A DNA stretch of 64,000 bases from Bacteroidales bacterium (GCA_017399865.1 JAFQAT010000010.1:17853-81852), one strand, 5' to 3'; counted from the first letter of the stretch, positions 1 through 10,288 are shown. The notes: generated by a model not told the origin, from the sequence alone. Made by a program: numbers and translations.

Positions 1-1004
1 AGTGCAGGAACCTTGTAGAGATGCCACCAGGCATCATTGGAGTTCATGTTAGGAACGCCGTTTGTCTCCATGAAGAGAGCAAGGATGTTTGTCTTGACTC
101 TTGTAGATTCTGTAACCTGGAAGTCTACATTGGTACGGATATTCGCTTTCGAATACTTGAGCTGGGAGTTCCAGTCACCCTGATCAGGGTTGGCATAAAG
201 TCCGCGTGCATCAGTATAATCAAGCTGAGAATAGTACTGAACCTTGTCAGATCCGCCATACATCGAAATGAACGCGTTGGTCTCGTTGGCAGTATTTCTG
301 AAGACTTCGTCCTTCCAGTTCACATTCGGATAAACGAAAGGATCGCTGCCATCGAGGAACTTCTGAAGTTCAGCCTCGCTGTACATAGGAGTGTTTCCAT
401 CATTCACTCTTGCAGTGTTAAGAGCATTGGCATAATCATATGCACTTACCATAGGAGCAAAATCCGGATCGAACTGGAGCTTGTGTGAAGCGCCAACCTT
501 GAAATTGAAGCCGCTGCCTGCCTGTCCGCGCTTTGTCTTCACGAGAAGGACTCCATTTACAGCCTCATGACCATAAAGTGCAACAGCTGCCGCATCCTTG
601 AGAACAGTAACGCTCTCGACCTCTTCAACAGAAAGTCTGTCAATCGGACGCTCTACTCCATCCACGAGTATCAGGATATCTGTTTCACCTGTTGTCTGGA
701 CTCCACGGATGTTGAAGGAAGCGCCTCTTCCCTCTTCACCTTTGAAGCCGGTATTCTGAACTGCTGTAAGACCCAGCAGCTTGCCATACAACGCATCAGA
801 AAGACTGATTGCGGAAGTACGGCCAAGTTCTTCTGCAGTGATGGTATAAGTCGCCGCAGTAGTCAGGAATTCCGTGCTCTCTACGCCATAGCCCAGATCT
901 ACAGTCTGCGACTTCTTGTCGCCGAGCTCAGACTGAGCATTAGCTGCCATAGGAGCGATGCAGAACCCTAACAGACTATATATAAATATATTACGTAATT
1001 TCAT
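1..1004 (-). CDS. SusC-like TonB-dependent receptor, short form, 3' end outside window
   Basis: Outer-membrane TonB-dependent oligosaccharide importer; 334 codons are visible and the gene continues past base 1. The start is an ATG at 1004, 18 bases after the upstream SusD stop, giving a signal peptide that ends near residue 24 (AANAQ). The plug domain follows at once: an ITAEELGR-type segment near residue 55, then LVDGVERPIDRLSVEEVESVTVLKDAAAVALYG and GVLLVKTKRG-type plug motifs by about residue 155. It lacks the N-terminal carboxypeptidase-regulatory-like domain present in the first SusC of this operon, as does the 938-residue SusC at 45668-48484. Seen: plug motifs, signal, truncation by the window. 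Inferred: imports mannan oligosaccharides with a SusD partner just outside the window. Confidence 0.9.
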   Translation of the reverse strand, partial: MKLRNIFIYSLLGFCIAPMAANAQSELGDKKSQTVDLGYGVESTEFLTTAATYTITAEELGRTSAISLSDALYGKLLGLTAVQNTGFKGEEGRGASFNIRGVQTTGETDILILVDGVERPIDRLSVEEVESVTVLKDAAAVALYGHEAVNGVLLVKTKRGQAGSGFNFKVGASHKLQFDPDFAPMVSAYDYANALNTARVNDGNTPMYSEAELQKFLDGSDPFVYPNVNWKDEVFRNTANETNAFISMYGGSDKVQYYSQLDYTDARGLYANPDQGDWNSQLKYSKANIRTNVDFQVTESTRVKTNILALFMETNGVPNMNSNDAWWHLYKVPA

Positions 1005-1022
1005 AATAATAAGTTCTAATTG

Positions 1023-3059
1023 TTACCAACCTGGGTTCTGAGTAAGACCGTAGCCTTTCTGGATCTCAACACGTGAAACAGGGTCAAGATACCACTTGTT
1101 TGTCCAGTAGCCCTCATCCCACCAGCGGCGTGCGCCGACTGAGATCTGCGGCTTCTCGTATTCGAACTTAGGCCAAGGAGTAGATGGATCCCAACGAAGA
1201 TCGTCACCTTCCATACGCTTGCCGTTCTCGTCAAGACGGTAAACTCTGATTTCGTGAAGCGGCTTGGTGAAGAGGTCCTCACGCATACGACGGATCATGT
1301 CATAGACGCGGTCACCGCACTCAGCTCCGATCTCACAGTTTCTCTCACGAAGAATCTCGTTGATGAGGTTCTCCTTGTTTGTGGTAAGGTTGAGTTCAGG
1401 ATTCATGGTCTCAAGACGACCCAGACCTACGCGGCTGCGGACAACATGGAGCTGGTCAAGAGCACCCTTAAGGTCACCTGTTTCAGCAAGAGCCTCAGCA
1501 TAGATGAGATACATTTCAGCAAGACGGATATAAGAGACGCCGATAAACTCGTCATCCATCTTTCCGCCAGAGTAATCAAGCAGCCACTTGAACTTCCTGT
1601 AATTCGACGCTGCATCTGCAGAAAGGTCACCGAAGTTGCCGGCATCCTTATACATTGCACCATTTACCCATGTATCAATGTAAATGAAGCCATTATAGTC
1701 ACCTACCACGCCTGAAGGGAATTCCTTTCTTGGAACGACGATTGTCTCATAAAGACGAGGGTCACGGTTCTCGAACATGTCGATTCCTTCCGGATTGTTT
1801 CCAGGACCATAGATGTCGGCATATGGGAAGTTGGTTCCGTCGGCCATACCGAAGCATTCCATCAGCTCATTGGTAGGAACGGCTCCTCCCTGACGAAGAC
1901 AGTCGATTGCAAAGCCTCTCCAGCCCCAGCCCCAGCCATTCTCGGTGATGACACCGTCAGAACCGGTACTTGACATCCACTGTGTAGGATGGGCATCAAA
2001 AAGCTTCTCGTGGTTGTTAGCATCGTTACGATACCTGTATGCACGGCGGTAAGCCATACGATAGCCGCCTTCGTCCTGAGTTGCAGGCTGGATCAGCTGG
2101 TAGTAGTTTCCGTTAGCAGCGTTATCTTCAAAGAAGTCTTCGCAGTACTCAAGGCAACGGTTCCAAAGGGTAGGATCCTTCTTTCCGAACCATACATGAT
2201 TGATGTCGGTGAATTCAGTCGTCTTGAGAGGATTGTACTCCATATAAGGCTTGTCATTGTTAAAGAGAGGCGATGCAGCATGCATCCAAACCTTTGCGCG
2301 AAGCGCACGTGCAGAAGCGCGTGTCAGACGACCTGACCACTGACCCTGGTCTGCATTGTCAAGATTCCAGATGAAACCTGGCTCCTCGATTGCGCATACG
2401 ATGAGAGAGTCGATGAACTCCACAGTCTCCATTGCAGTAGCACGGCCACCTGTAAAGTTTTCACCTACCTCATATGCCTTCCTTGCGAGACAGAGTCCGC
2501 CGAAGTTACGGAATGCATCGAAATAGCGGCTTGCCATGATAGTGTAAGCCTCACCGCGGAGACGGCTCTTCTCATCATCTGACATGTCAGGAACCCTGTC
2601 GATGTTCTCGATGATCTGCCAGCATTTACGTACTGTCTCATAGATTGAGACACGTCCGCCGGAATCCGCATTAAGACCTCCTGTCTTGGTAGAGTATGAG
2701 AACTTGCCCTGATAGTTACCGTCCTCGGTATCCTGGGCATCCTCGGTAAGCGCTCCCGGATAGTAGCTCTGGATAGGGCCACCCCAAGTGCAGTAGCAGT
2801 GATATGAGTCAGAAAGGGCGTCGATCGGCGCTCCGTTCATCATGTTTCCGGAAGTATATGTGCAGTAGATCTGTCCGTAGGCGCTCCACAGGAAGTTACG
2901 GGTATACTCGGCATTCGAGAAAACCGTATCTATGTTTACATCTACGCCAGGGGCCTTCTCAAGGAAGTCGTCTCCGACAGCGAACTTCTCAACACAGGAT
3001 GTGCTGAAGAATGCCGCACAGATTCCCAGAACAAGTATATTGTTTAATATCTTTTTCAT
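1023..3059 (-). CDS. SusD/RagB-family surface glycan-binding lipoprotein
   Basis: 678-residue SusD homologue, the lid of a SusC/D import complex on the cell surface. The signal peptide ends in a lipobox (FFSTSC, Cys22). The N-terminal TPR-like region contains the family-typical RLRGEAYTIMASRYFDAFRNFGG segment near residue 165, and the C-terminus has the FIGVSYIRLAEMYLIYAEAL and LINEILRERNCE segments and ends in LTQNPGW, the usual SusD ending. The gene begins 12 bases after the stop of the 1053-residue SusC and is followed 18 bases later by a second SusC, so all three are probably co-transcribed. It is longer than typical SusD proteins (500-600 residues). Ligand is inferred as beta-mannan or glucomannan from neighbours only. 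Confidence 0.93.
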   Translation of the reverse strand: MKKILNNILVLGICAAFFSTSCVEKFAVGDDFLEKAPGVDVNIDTVFSNAEYTRNFLWSAYGQIYCTYTSGNMMNGAPIDALSDSYHCYCTWGGPIQSYYPGALTEDAQDTEDGNYQGKFSYSTKTGGLNADSGGRVSIYETVRKCWQIIENIDRVPDMSDDEKSRLRGEAYTIMASRYFDAFRNFGGLCLARKAYEVGENFTGGRATAMETVEFIDSLIVCAIEEPGFIWNLDNADQGQWSGRLTRASARALRAKVWMHAASPLFNNDKPYMEYNPLKTTEFTDINHVWFGKKDPTLWNRCLEYCEDFFEDNAANGNYYQLIQPATQDEGGYRMAYRRAYRYRNDANNHEKLFDAHPTQWMSSTGSDGVITENGWGWGWRGFAIDCLRQGGAVPTNELMECFGMADGTNFPYADIYGPGNNPEGIDMFENRDPRLYETIVVPRKEFPSGVVGDYNGFIYIDTWVNGAMYKDAGNFGDLSADAASNYRKFKWLLDYSGGKMDDEFIGVSYIRLAEMYLIYAEALAETGDLKGALDQLHVVRSRVGLGRLETMNPELNLTTNKENLINEILRERNCEIGAECGDRVYDMIRRMREDLFTKPLHEIRVYRLDENGKRMEGDDLRWDPSTPWPKFEYEKPQISVGARRWWDEGYWTNKWYLDPVSRVEIQKGYGLTQNPGW

Positions 3060-3071
3060 TTAGTATGGCAA

Positions 3072-6000
3072 TTAGAAGTTAAACTGTGCTCCGATGTTGA
3101 AAAGTCGTGTCATCGGGTAGCGCATTCCATAGTCAAGTCCTGAACCAGGAGCTTCAGGGTCGTTACCCTTGAAGTCTGCGAAAGTAAGGAGGTTGTTTCC
3201 AGAAGCGTACACTCTTATATAATTGAAGAATGCATCGCTCTTCTTTGGAGAGAAAGTATAACCTATCTCGACGTTCTTCAGACGTACATACTTCGAATCA
3301 ACCACCCATGCGCGTGAGTCACGGTTATTGTGAACTCGGTTGGTGAAAGAAATACGAGGCAGGATAGCGTCCGTATTGTCTTCTGTCCAAGAGTTGTCTG
3401 CAACCCACTGAGTAAGGGCAGATGTGTTGGTAGAACCGAACTGGTCACGGAAATATCCGTTCAGCTGACGGCTTACGTGGTCTGCGCCGATCCACAGCAT
3501 AGAAAAATCGAGGCCTTTCCACTGGAAGTTGAAATTGACTGAATAAGTGATTTCAGGATTGTCAGTGTAGCCGAGAGGCTTCTGGTCGTTCTGGTCGATG
3601 ATGCCGTCATCGTTAAGGTCTACATAAACAGCGTCACCATTCTTAAGGGCGATGTTCTGATCCGGCATTTCCACACCATACTTCGCAAGGTAACGTTCTT
3701 CAGTAGCACCTGCTTCATAGAATTCGAAGAGGTCGTATCCGAAACGCTGACCTACAGGAAGTCCTGTACGGCTGAGGTAAGAGTACATAGGCGGAACCTC
3801 GAGCATCTCGATAACCTGGTTTCTTACGAATGCGAAATTAGGTGATATCGAATAACGGAAGTCTCCTATCTTCTGTTCCCAGTTCAATGTCACTTCGTAT
3901 CCATGGTTCTTCACGCGGCCTTCGTTCACATAGCTTGAAGGAAGAGATGTGACTGCAGGCAGAGTATTGGCATTTGATACGAGGATATCTCTGCGGTCCT
4001 CCCAGAAAACGTCCACATATGCGTGGAGCTTGTCATTGAAGAATCCGGCATCAATACCGATATTGGTCTTGGTAGCAGTCTCCCATGTCACATTAGGGTT
4101 ACCTGCGGTAAGCTCCTTGACAGCCTGCAGCCAGTTGCCGTTGGTACCGAAGTTCGTACCGCGGTTCTGAGGGTTGACTGTCATCGATCCGGTATAGAAC
4201 TGCCATGTACCTGGAAGATAGAGGAAACGTGCACCGTTTGTGCTGTCATTACCTACGATACCGTAAGATGCACGGAGTTTCAAATAGCTGACAACAGGCT
4301 TGATAGGTTCCCACCATTTCTCCTGAGACGGAATCCAACCTGCAGAAACCGAAGGGAAGAGACCATAACGATGACCAGGAGCAAAGTTCTCAGAACCGTT
4401 ATAACCGATATTAAGGTCGAGCAGATACTTTGTGTCATAGTCATATGTTACACGACCTACAAGACCTACATAGCCCTTAGGGATGGACTGATAGATGCTT
4501 CCGTCCGAATCCCATGGATAGTAAGATTTGCTCTGGTTGTAGAGGAGAAGGGCTCCGACATTGTGCTTGCCGAATCTGCGGGCATAGTCAAGGCTTGCCT
4601 CAGCATACCAGTTGCGGCTTCCCCATTTTCCTTCGTTGTAAGGAAGAGGCCAGGTCACGTTTTCCTTCTTGAGGACTTCCTTGCCGTCTACAAGCGTAGC
4701 TACATATGTCACACCTGTACCGTAACCGTTCTGACGGTTCTTCTGAGATGTATATTCAGAGTTGTAAGATGCCTTTGCCTTGAATCCCAGACCTTTGGTA
4801 AGGAAACTCATGTCCAGCTTGTACTGAAGGTCGAAGTTAAGGGCATTGGTACTCTCGTTTACATAACCGAGGTTATAGTAGTTTGAAAGAGCAGAACGGT
4901 CAAAAGGTCCTACGATGCTAGGATCCGAAACGATATGACGGCCGTCCTCATCGATTCCGCAGCCTGCATAAGGGGTGGCACCCTGGAGATAACGGAAGAG
5001 GAAGCCCTCACCGCCTCCCATCGTGTTACGGTCCTGCATGCGGCCACCGATAGTAAGGTTAAGCTGGCTGTACTTTGAAACGTCGATATCGAGGTTGGCA
5101 CGATAGTTCAGACGCTGATAATCAAATGTCTCACCCTTGTTGCTTGAGAATGTCTTGAAGAGCGAGTTCTGGTTCAGGTAACCTGCCGATACGAAATAAC
5201 GTACTCTTTCAGTACCACCCGAAACATTTACATTGGCCTGCTCCTGCCAAGCAGCATCCTTCATGATGTAGTCGATCCAGTCAGTGTCAGGGAAAGTGGT
5301 AGGCATGTCACCAAGACGGAAATGCTCCATCACGTCCTGACTGAAACGGATACCGTTGTCAGCATAAGGAGTATAATCAGGAATGTTCACCGTACCCGGC
5401 CACTGGCTCATTGGAAGAGCGTCTGTAATGGCAGTATAGTTCCACATCTGACCATAAGTATAAGAATCGGCAAAATCGATGAACTTCGAAATGGTCTGTA
5501 CCGCAGCACTTGCAGAAGCGGTTACGGAAGCCTTTCCTACCTCACCACGCTTTGTGGTAACGAGGATGACACCGTTTGCACCACGTACACCGAATACAGC
5601 TGTCGCAGATGCATCCTTGAGGACAGAGATACTCTCGATTTCGTTAGGGTCGAGCTGTGAGAACGGACGCTCTACACCGTCGACAAGGATAAGGGGGTCT
5701 GCACTGTTCAATGATCCGACACCGCGGATTCTGATGACCGGTTCATCAGCACCAGGCATACCGGAAGGCTGGACTGCAGAAACGCCAGGGAGGTTACCCT
5801 GAAGTGCATTAGCAACGTTCGCTACCGGTGATTTCATGAGGGTCTCGCCACCTACAGCAGTCACGGCACCTGTGATGGTCACCTTGTTCTGCTGGCCATA
5901 GGCGATGACTACAGACTCGTCAATCAGTCTTGAGTCAGGCTCCAGAGTCACGTCAAGACGGGCTTTGTTTACCACGACCTGCTGAGTCTTGTAGCCCACG

Positions 6001-6233
6001 CAAGAAAATTCGAGCGTAGCACCCTGGGGAACGGAAAGTTCGTAATATCCGTCAATGTCTGTGACTGTACCCTGGGTGGTTCCTTGGATGACCACACCAG
6101 CTCCAATCAAGCCCTCCCCAAGTTCGTCCAGAACCCGGCCCTGCACCTGCATGTTCTGAGCGAAAGATTGTCCGGACGCCATAAGCAGAATCGCCACGAC
6201 TCCGAACAGATGAATTAGCTTTCTTTTCATCAT
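3072..6233 (-). CDS. SusC-like TonB-dependent receptor, long form with carboxypeptidase-regulatory-like domain
   Basis: 1053-residue outer-membrane importer. Signal peptide 1-25 (SFAQ), then a carboxypeptidase-D regulatory-like domain (about 29-105, with VQGRVLDELGEGLIGAGV and GTVTDIDGYYEL), the TonB plug (about 113-230, with VRIRGVGSLNSADPLILVDG and VRGANGVILVTTKRG), and a beta-barrel ending in an aromatic C-terminal strand (IGAQFNF). It pairs with the SusD 12 bases downstream. Upstream lies a 144-base gap after the GH5-CE7 gene; that gap carries a TAnnTTTG motif on the minus strand at 6303-6310, so SusC may have its own promoter in addition to readthrough. Substrate inferred as manno-oligosaccharides. 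Confidence 0.94.
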   Translation of the reverse strand: MMKRKLIHLFGVVAILLMASGQSFAQNMQVQGRVLDELGEGLIGAGVVIQGTTQGTVTDIDGYYELSVPQGATLEFSCVGYKTQQVVVNKARLDVTLEPDSRLIDESVVIAYGQQNKVTITGAVTAVGGETLMKSPVANVANALQGNLPGVSAVQPSGMPGADEPVIRIRGVGSLNSADPLILVDGVERPFSQLDPNEIESISVLKDASATAVFGVRGANGVILVTTKRGEVGKASVTASASAAVQTISKFIDFADSYTYGQMWNYTAITDALPMSQWPGTVNIPDYTPYADNGIRFSQDVMEHFRLGDMPTTFPDTDWIDYIMKDAAWQEQANVNVSGGTERVRYFVSAGYLNQNSLFKTFSSNKGETFDYQRLNYRANLDIDVSKYSQLNLTIGGRMQDRNTMGGGEGFLFRYLQGATPYAGCGIDEDGRHIVSDPSIVGPFDRSALSNYYNLGYVNESTNALNFDLQYKLDMSFLTKGLGFKAKASYNSEYTSQKNRQNGYGTGVTYVATLVDGKEVLKKENVTWPLPYNEGKWGSRNWYAEASLDYARRFGKHNVGALLLYNQSKSYYPWDSDGSIYQSIPKGYVGLVGRVTYDYDTKYLLDLNIGYNGSENFAPGHRYGLFPSVSAGWIPSQEKWWEPIKPVVSYLKLRASYGIVGNDSTNGARFLYLPGTWQFYTGSMTVNPQNRGTNFGTNGNWLQAVKELTAGNPNVTWETATKTNIGIDAGFFNDKLHAYVDVFWEDRRDILVSNANTLPAVTSLPSSYVNEGRVKNHGYEVTLNWEQKIGDFRYSISPNFAFVRNQVIEMLEVPPMYSYLSRTGLPVGQRFGYDLFEFYEAGATEERYLAKYGVEMPDQNIALKNGDAVYVDLNDDGIIDQNDQKPLGYTDNPEITYSVNFNFQWKGLDFSMLWIGADHVSRQLNGYFRDQFGSTNTSALTQWVADNSWTEDNTDAILPRISFTNRVHNNRDSRAWVVDSKYVRLKNVEIGYTFSPKKSDAFFNYIRVYASGNNLLTFADFKGNDPEAPGSGLDYGMRYPMTRLFNIGAQFNF

Positions 6234-6302
6234 GATAGGGTTAATTTGAAGTTTTTCCCGTAAGGGATGGTTATTAATTAAGATTTACGCAAATGCTTGC
6301 AT

Positions 6303-6310
6303 CAAAGTTA
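6303..6310 (-). promoter_or_regulatory. Candidate internal promoter for the SusC/D genes of the leftward operon
   Basis: CAAAGTTA on plus reads TAACTTTG on minus, matching TAnnTTTG, 69 bases upstream of the SusC start and inside the only large gap (144 bases) of this operon. Confidence 0.4.
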
Positions 6311-6377
6311 AGGTTTTCTTTCAGTCGAAAACCCGCATGTCTTTCAAGATACGTCTTCGAATGTTTCCTTATAGGGT

Positions 6378-8861
6378 TCAAAATGAATCCTTGATGAATT
6401 TTTCGAAAAACGCATTCTTGACTTTCGGCCACTCCGGCTGCTGCCATACGTTATGTCCGGCTTCAGGGTAGCACACCCATGATTTCTCGGTCTTGATATG
6501 ATTGTATCCGGCAAAATTCGTATGCGGAGGACATGTGACATCCTGGAGACCTATGGCCATGATGACAGGGCACTGGATTCTGTCCGTGAAATTCTTCACG
6601 TCAAAATAGCTGAGCACCTTGTAGAGTTCTTCTTCCGGCATGCCCTTTTCGGCTGCCGCCTTAAGGATAGGCTCCGCAGGCCAATGTGCCAGGGCGAAAT
6701 AGTCCTTATAGTCGTTAAGGAAAGGTGCAGAAGGAGCGATAGCCTTGATCCTGTGGTCAAGAGAAGCCGCCACGAGCGTCAGGGCGCCTCCCTGGCTTTC
6801 TCCGTTCGCATACACATGCGAGAGGTCCGTCTCAGGAAGGGAGCATATGAAGTCGACAGCCCTCACGGCATCCGCAAAGGCTCCTCTATAATAATATGTA
6901 TCCTTGTTCTCGAGGCCGCGTACGCACCAGTCACCTTCCTCCCCGGGCTTTCGGTTGAAGGCCTGATTGCGGATGCAGAGCTGGAACTCGATCATTTCCG
7001 GATTGTGGGAAGGATTAGGATAATATACGTCGCTGCCGTATCCCATGTAGGAAATCATGGCAGGGTATTTTCCCTCTGCCACAGGCACATAGAGAAGCCC
7101 GCTGATAGTCTCGTTTCCGAAAGACTTCATATCGACACGATATGCCTTGCGGACATCATTCGAATGCTCCTTAAGAAGCGTATACTCCGGCTTCATGTCC
7201 ACAGCGGCAAGCTGGGCAAGGGTATTTTCCCAGAAAGCGTCGAAATCTGGCTGCTTGTCCTGGTCAGACACGATCTGTTCAGGATTGAAACCGAGGTTCG
7301 TGCGGTCAACCTCAACCTTCGTTCCGTCATTGAGAACCACGCTGAGAACAGCCTGATAGAAGCCCGGCTCAAGGTCAAGACTGAACTTCGAAGCCCTCTT
7401 CAGGGAGATGACCGGCTCACCGAAATCGGTACATACATCGAGGACGAGGTCGTCGGTATCATATCCGTCCGCTTTCATTCCCACCTCAACAGCATGAGGA
7501 CCCTTTCCTGTGAATATGCCTGATGTCTTGTCAAGAACGAACCACGCCTTCGGAAGAAGAGCCTTCCCGACAGCCTGAGCTGCCTCCTTGATGATGCCTG
7601 TAGTCGTTACATCACAGGCATAAACTGAATTGAGACCCTGCTGTTCCTGTGCCGGATCACCGCAGTAATCGTCGCCCGGCTGCCAGTAGATATTGGTCTC
7701 GGACTGACCTGCAAGGCCGCCCCAGCCCCAGAAATTGAGACCTGCGAACAGGCCGCCTTCCTTTGCTGACTCCACTATGCGGTTGAAGACATGCTTGTAA
7801 TAAGCGTCACGTGCAGTGGTAGGAGAACCCTGCGCAAACTGGAAGTCGTCGCGAGGGAAGCCGAACTCCTCCATAACCACAGGCTTGCCGTACTTTGCAG
7901 CAACAGCAAGATGCTCGTCGATGTATTCGTCGGTATTCTTTATCGCTATAGGAAGATTTGTCTTGAGGGTCTTTTCACGCACCCAGCTCCAGTTGTACGG
8001 CCAGATATGGATGTTCATGTAGTCGATGTCAGGACATGAATGGATCTTTTCGAAAAGCTCCATGTCGCCTTCGCATCCCCACTTGCCTTCGCTTCCCGAA
8101 GACACCATATGGTTAGGGTCGAGAGACTTTATGAGGGCAGCTGTAGTCCACATGTAGTCTACGAATGCTGCCTGACCGAGAGAATCGGCCCTGAAACAGC
8201 GCGGCTCGTTGCCGATCTGCCATGAGAAGATGGCAGGATCGTCCTTGTAAGGCTTGCCGGTAACCGTGTTCGTACGGCTTACGACGTGTCTTACATGGTC
8301 GTAGAACATCTCCTTGGCCTTTTCATTGGTAACAAATTCAGAGACATAGTTGCAGTATGCACTGTATCCCACTTCTGCCGGGATCAGAGCCTTTCCGGCA
8401 CCTGCCCACTCGAGGTACATGCCGTAACCGCCTGACCACTCCCATGAATTGTTGATATAGAGGACCGCCTTCATGTTACGCTCGGCCATCTCGGCAAGGA
8501 GATAGTCCAGACCGCGGAAGATGGTGTCATTATAGACTCCCGGCTCCTTCTGGAGGGTCGGAGAGACACGGGTAGGTATTCCGTCAGGGCCGTCGCCGCC
8601 GACAAGGACACGCAGGTTGGTCATTCCCAAGGCCTTGAGCGTGTCGAGCTCGGCCTCAAGGCGCGCGCGGTCACCGCCGGCGCCCTCGCTGCCGAGGATG
8701 GCGCCATACCAGAAGTTTGTTCCGATATAGTGTGACGGGTAATCCTCGCAAACGAACAGACCGTCTTCCACGCGGGCGAAAGAGGGCTTCTGATCCTGAC
8801 ATGAAGACAATGTCAAGGCAACGGCGAGGATCAGTAAAGAAATATTCCTTATAGATTTCAT
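6378..8861 (-). CDS. GH5 endo-beta-mannanase fused to CE7-type acetyl esterase, lipoprotein
   Basis: 827-residue lipoprotein (lipobox SLSSC-like, Cys21) with two catalytic domains. Residues about 30-440 are a clan GH-A domain resembling GH5 subfamily 7 mannanases: acid/base Glu219 in IGNEPR and probable nucleophile Glu332 in MEEFGFPR. Residues about 530-827 are an alpha/beta-hydrolase resembling acetyl xylan esterase/cephalosporin-C deacetylase (CE7): GESQGG nucleophile Ser689, Asp774 (GLQD) and His803 (AGHN). A beta-sandwich-like linker of about 90 residues lies between. The fusion would deacetylate and cleave acetylated mannan at one site on the cell surface or in the periplasm. Sits 26 bases after the transporter gene in the same operon. 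The GH5 subfamily is by memory, not by search. Confidence 0.88.
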   Translation of the reverse strand: MKSIRNISLLILAVALTLSSCQDQKPSFARVEDGLFVCEDYPSHYIGTNFWYGAILGSEGAGGDRARLEAELDTLKALGMTNLRVLVGGDGPDGIPTRVSPTLQKEPGVYNDTIFRGLDYLLAEMAERNMKAVLYINNSWEWSGGYGMYLEWAGAGKALIPAEVGYSAYCNYVSEFVTNEKAKEMFYDHVRHVVSRTNTVTGKPYKDDPAIFSWQIGNEPRCFRADSLGQAAFVDYMWTTAALIKSLDPNHMVSSGSEGKWGCEGDMELFEKIHSCPDIDYMNIHIWPYNWSWVREKTLKTNLPIAIKNTDEYIDEHLAVAAKYGKPVVMEEFGFPRDDFQFAQGSPTTARDAYYKHVFNRIVESAKEGGLFAGLNFWGWGGLAGQSETNIYWQPGDDYCGDPAQEQQGLNSVYACDVTTTGIIKEAAQAVGKALLPKAWFVLDKTSGIFTGKGPHAVEVGMKADGYDTDDLVLDVCTDFGEPVISLKRASKFSLDLEPGFYQAVLSVVLNDGTKVEVDRTNLGFNPEQIVSDQDKQPDFDAFWENTLAQLAAVDMKPEYTLLKEHSNDVRKAYRVDMKSFGNETISGLLYVPVAEGKYPAMISYMGYGSDVYYPNPSHNPEMIEFQLCIRNQAFNRKPGEEGDWCVRGLENKDTYYYRGAFADAVRAVDFICSLPETDLSHVYANGESQGGALTLVAASLDHRIKAIAPSAPFLNDYKDYFALAHWPAEPILKAAAEKGMPEEELYKVLSYFDVKNFTDRIQCPVIMAIGLQDVTCPPHTNFAGYNHIKTEKSWVCYPEAGHNVWQQPEWPKVKNAFFEKFIKDSF

Positions 8862-8887
8862 CTGGTCAAAGTTTCAATGATCATGTG

Positions 8888-10288
8888 TTAACTGTTTCTT
8901 TTCGCAGCAAGCTCCACCTGCACGCCTTCCATCTTCTTCTTGGTCAGAGGATAGAACCATACGACCAGTATGGCAAGGGCTGCAATGATTGCAGGAACGA
9001 AGCTCATGAGCATGCGGAGGCCGAGGATCGCTGTCTCTGTCTGCACTGCACCTGCAACGGTATTGTATCCGAATGCAGCAAGCATCCACATCACAGCAGA
9101 ACCTCCGAACGCGCCGCCGAACTTCTGGGCCATTGAGGCAGAAGAGAAGATGAGTCCTGTCGATGCTGTGCCGTCCTTAAGCTCTGCAAAGTCCGCCACG
9201 TCGGCATACATGCTCCAGATAAGAGGGGAGATGACACCGGTGAAGACAGAGATCACGATCTGAAGGCCGAACATCGCCCAGTATCCGCCTGCAGTCGGAG
9301 GCAGGAAGAAGAAAAGGACGCTGAGGCCTACAAGAGCTGCCATAGAAAGCATGTATGTAGACTTCTTTCCGAGGTTCTTTGAAAGAGGAACCGCCAGAAC
9401 CACACCGACCATGTTTGCGATCTCTCCCGCAGAAAGGAAGATACCTGCAGACACGAGGAAAGCCCACTGAGGAGCAAGTTCTACAGACTTCTGGAGATAG
9501 TCAGCGAAGAAATATGCCGCAGTCGTTCCACGCACGGTGTTGAAGAGGTTGGATGCGAGGGCAGCGCCGATAAGCAGCCACCAAGGCTTGTTCTTCAGAA
9601 GAAGCTTGAGGTCCTTTCCTACAGATACCGTAGACTCGCTCTTCACATGCTCCCTGGTCATAAGGAAGCTGAGGATGAAGAGAACGAAGCAGATAGAAGC
9701 GATGAGGATCATAGCGCTCTGCCATGCCGCAGGGTTTGTCGAGATGGATGCAAGACCGCCTTCTGCGCCTTCGACAGCGACACGTGTCTTGTCGAACATG
9801 TTGCAGAGAGGTTCCCACAGACCCAGGGCGATGAAACTTCCTGCATATGCGAAGAACATTCTGAATGAAGAAAGTACTGACTTCTCATCCGAATCCGCAG
9901 TCATCACGTTAAGGAGGGAACCGTAAGGCACGTTGATGCCGGTGTATACGGTCATCATCATGATGTATGTCACATAAGCCCAGACGGTCTTTCCGTTTTC
10001 AGGAGTAGTGAAAAGCAGGATACCGCAGACTGCGAACGGAAGGGCGAAGAACAGGAGATAAGGACGGTATTTGCCCCATCTTGTCTTGGTCCTGTCCGCA
10101 ATGATACCCATCATAGGGTCTGAAACCGCGTCCCAAAGACGTGTGATGAGCATGAGCATACCTGCATCAGCCAGGCTGAGTCCGAACACGTTCGAATAGA
10201 AGAACGGAAGGAAGTACGAGAAAAGCTTCCAGAACATCGATGATGACATGTCACCGAATCCGTAGCCGATCTTTTCTGATAATTTCAT
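8888..10288 (-). CDS. GPH-family (MFS) sugar:cation symporter, likely mannobiose importer
   Basis: 466-residue inner-membrane protein of the glycoside-pentoside-hexuronide family. The N-terminus (GYGFGDMSSSMFWKLFSYFL) and the LWDAVSDPMMGIIADRT-type loop near residue 50 are characteristic, and about 12 hydrophobic segments are evident. It lies 23 bases downstream of the GH130 gene and 26 bases upstream of the GH5-CE7 gene. In Bacteroides fragilis a related transporter is encoded with GH26, mannosylglucose phosphorylase and the epimerase, and takes mannobiose into the cytoplasm; the same role is inferred here. Only one copy is present in the window although the other pathway genes are duplicated, so it probably serves both modules. 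Confidence 0.9.
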   Translation of the reverse strand: MKLSEKIGYGFGDMSSSMFWKLFSYFLPFFYSNVFGLSLADAGMLMLITRLWDAVSDPMMGIIADRTKTRWGKYRPYLLFFALPFAVCGILLFTTPENGKTVWAYVTYIMMMTVYTGINVPYGSLLNVMTADSDEKSVLSSFRMFFAYAGSFIALGLWEPLCNMFDKTRVAVEGAEGGLASISTNPAAWQSAMILIASICFVLFILSFLMTREHVKSESTVSVGKDLKLLLKNKPWWLLIGAALASNLFNTVRGTTAAYFFADYLQKSVELAPQWAFLVSAGIFLSAGEIANMVGVVLAVPLSKNLGKKSTYMLSMAALVGLSVLFFFLPPTAGGYWAMFGLQIVISVFTGVISPLIWSMYADVADFAELKDGTASTGLIFSSASMAQKFGGAFGGSAVMWMLAAFGYNTVAGAVQTETAILGLRMLMSFVPAIIAALAILVVWFYPLTKKKMEGVQVELAAKRNS

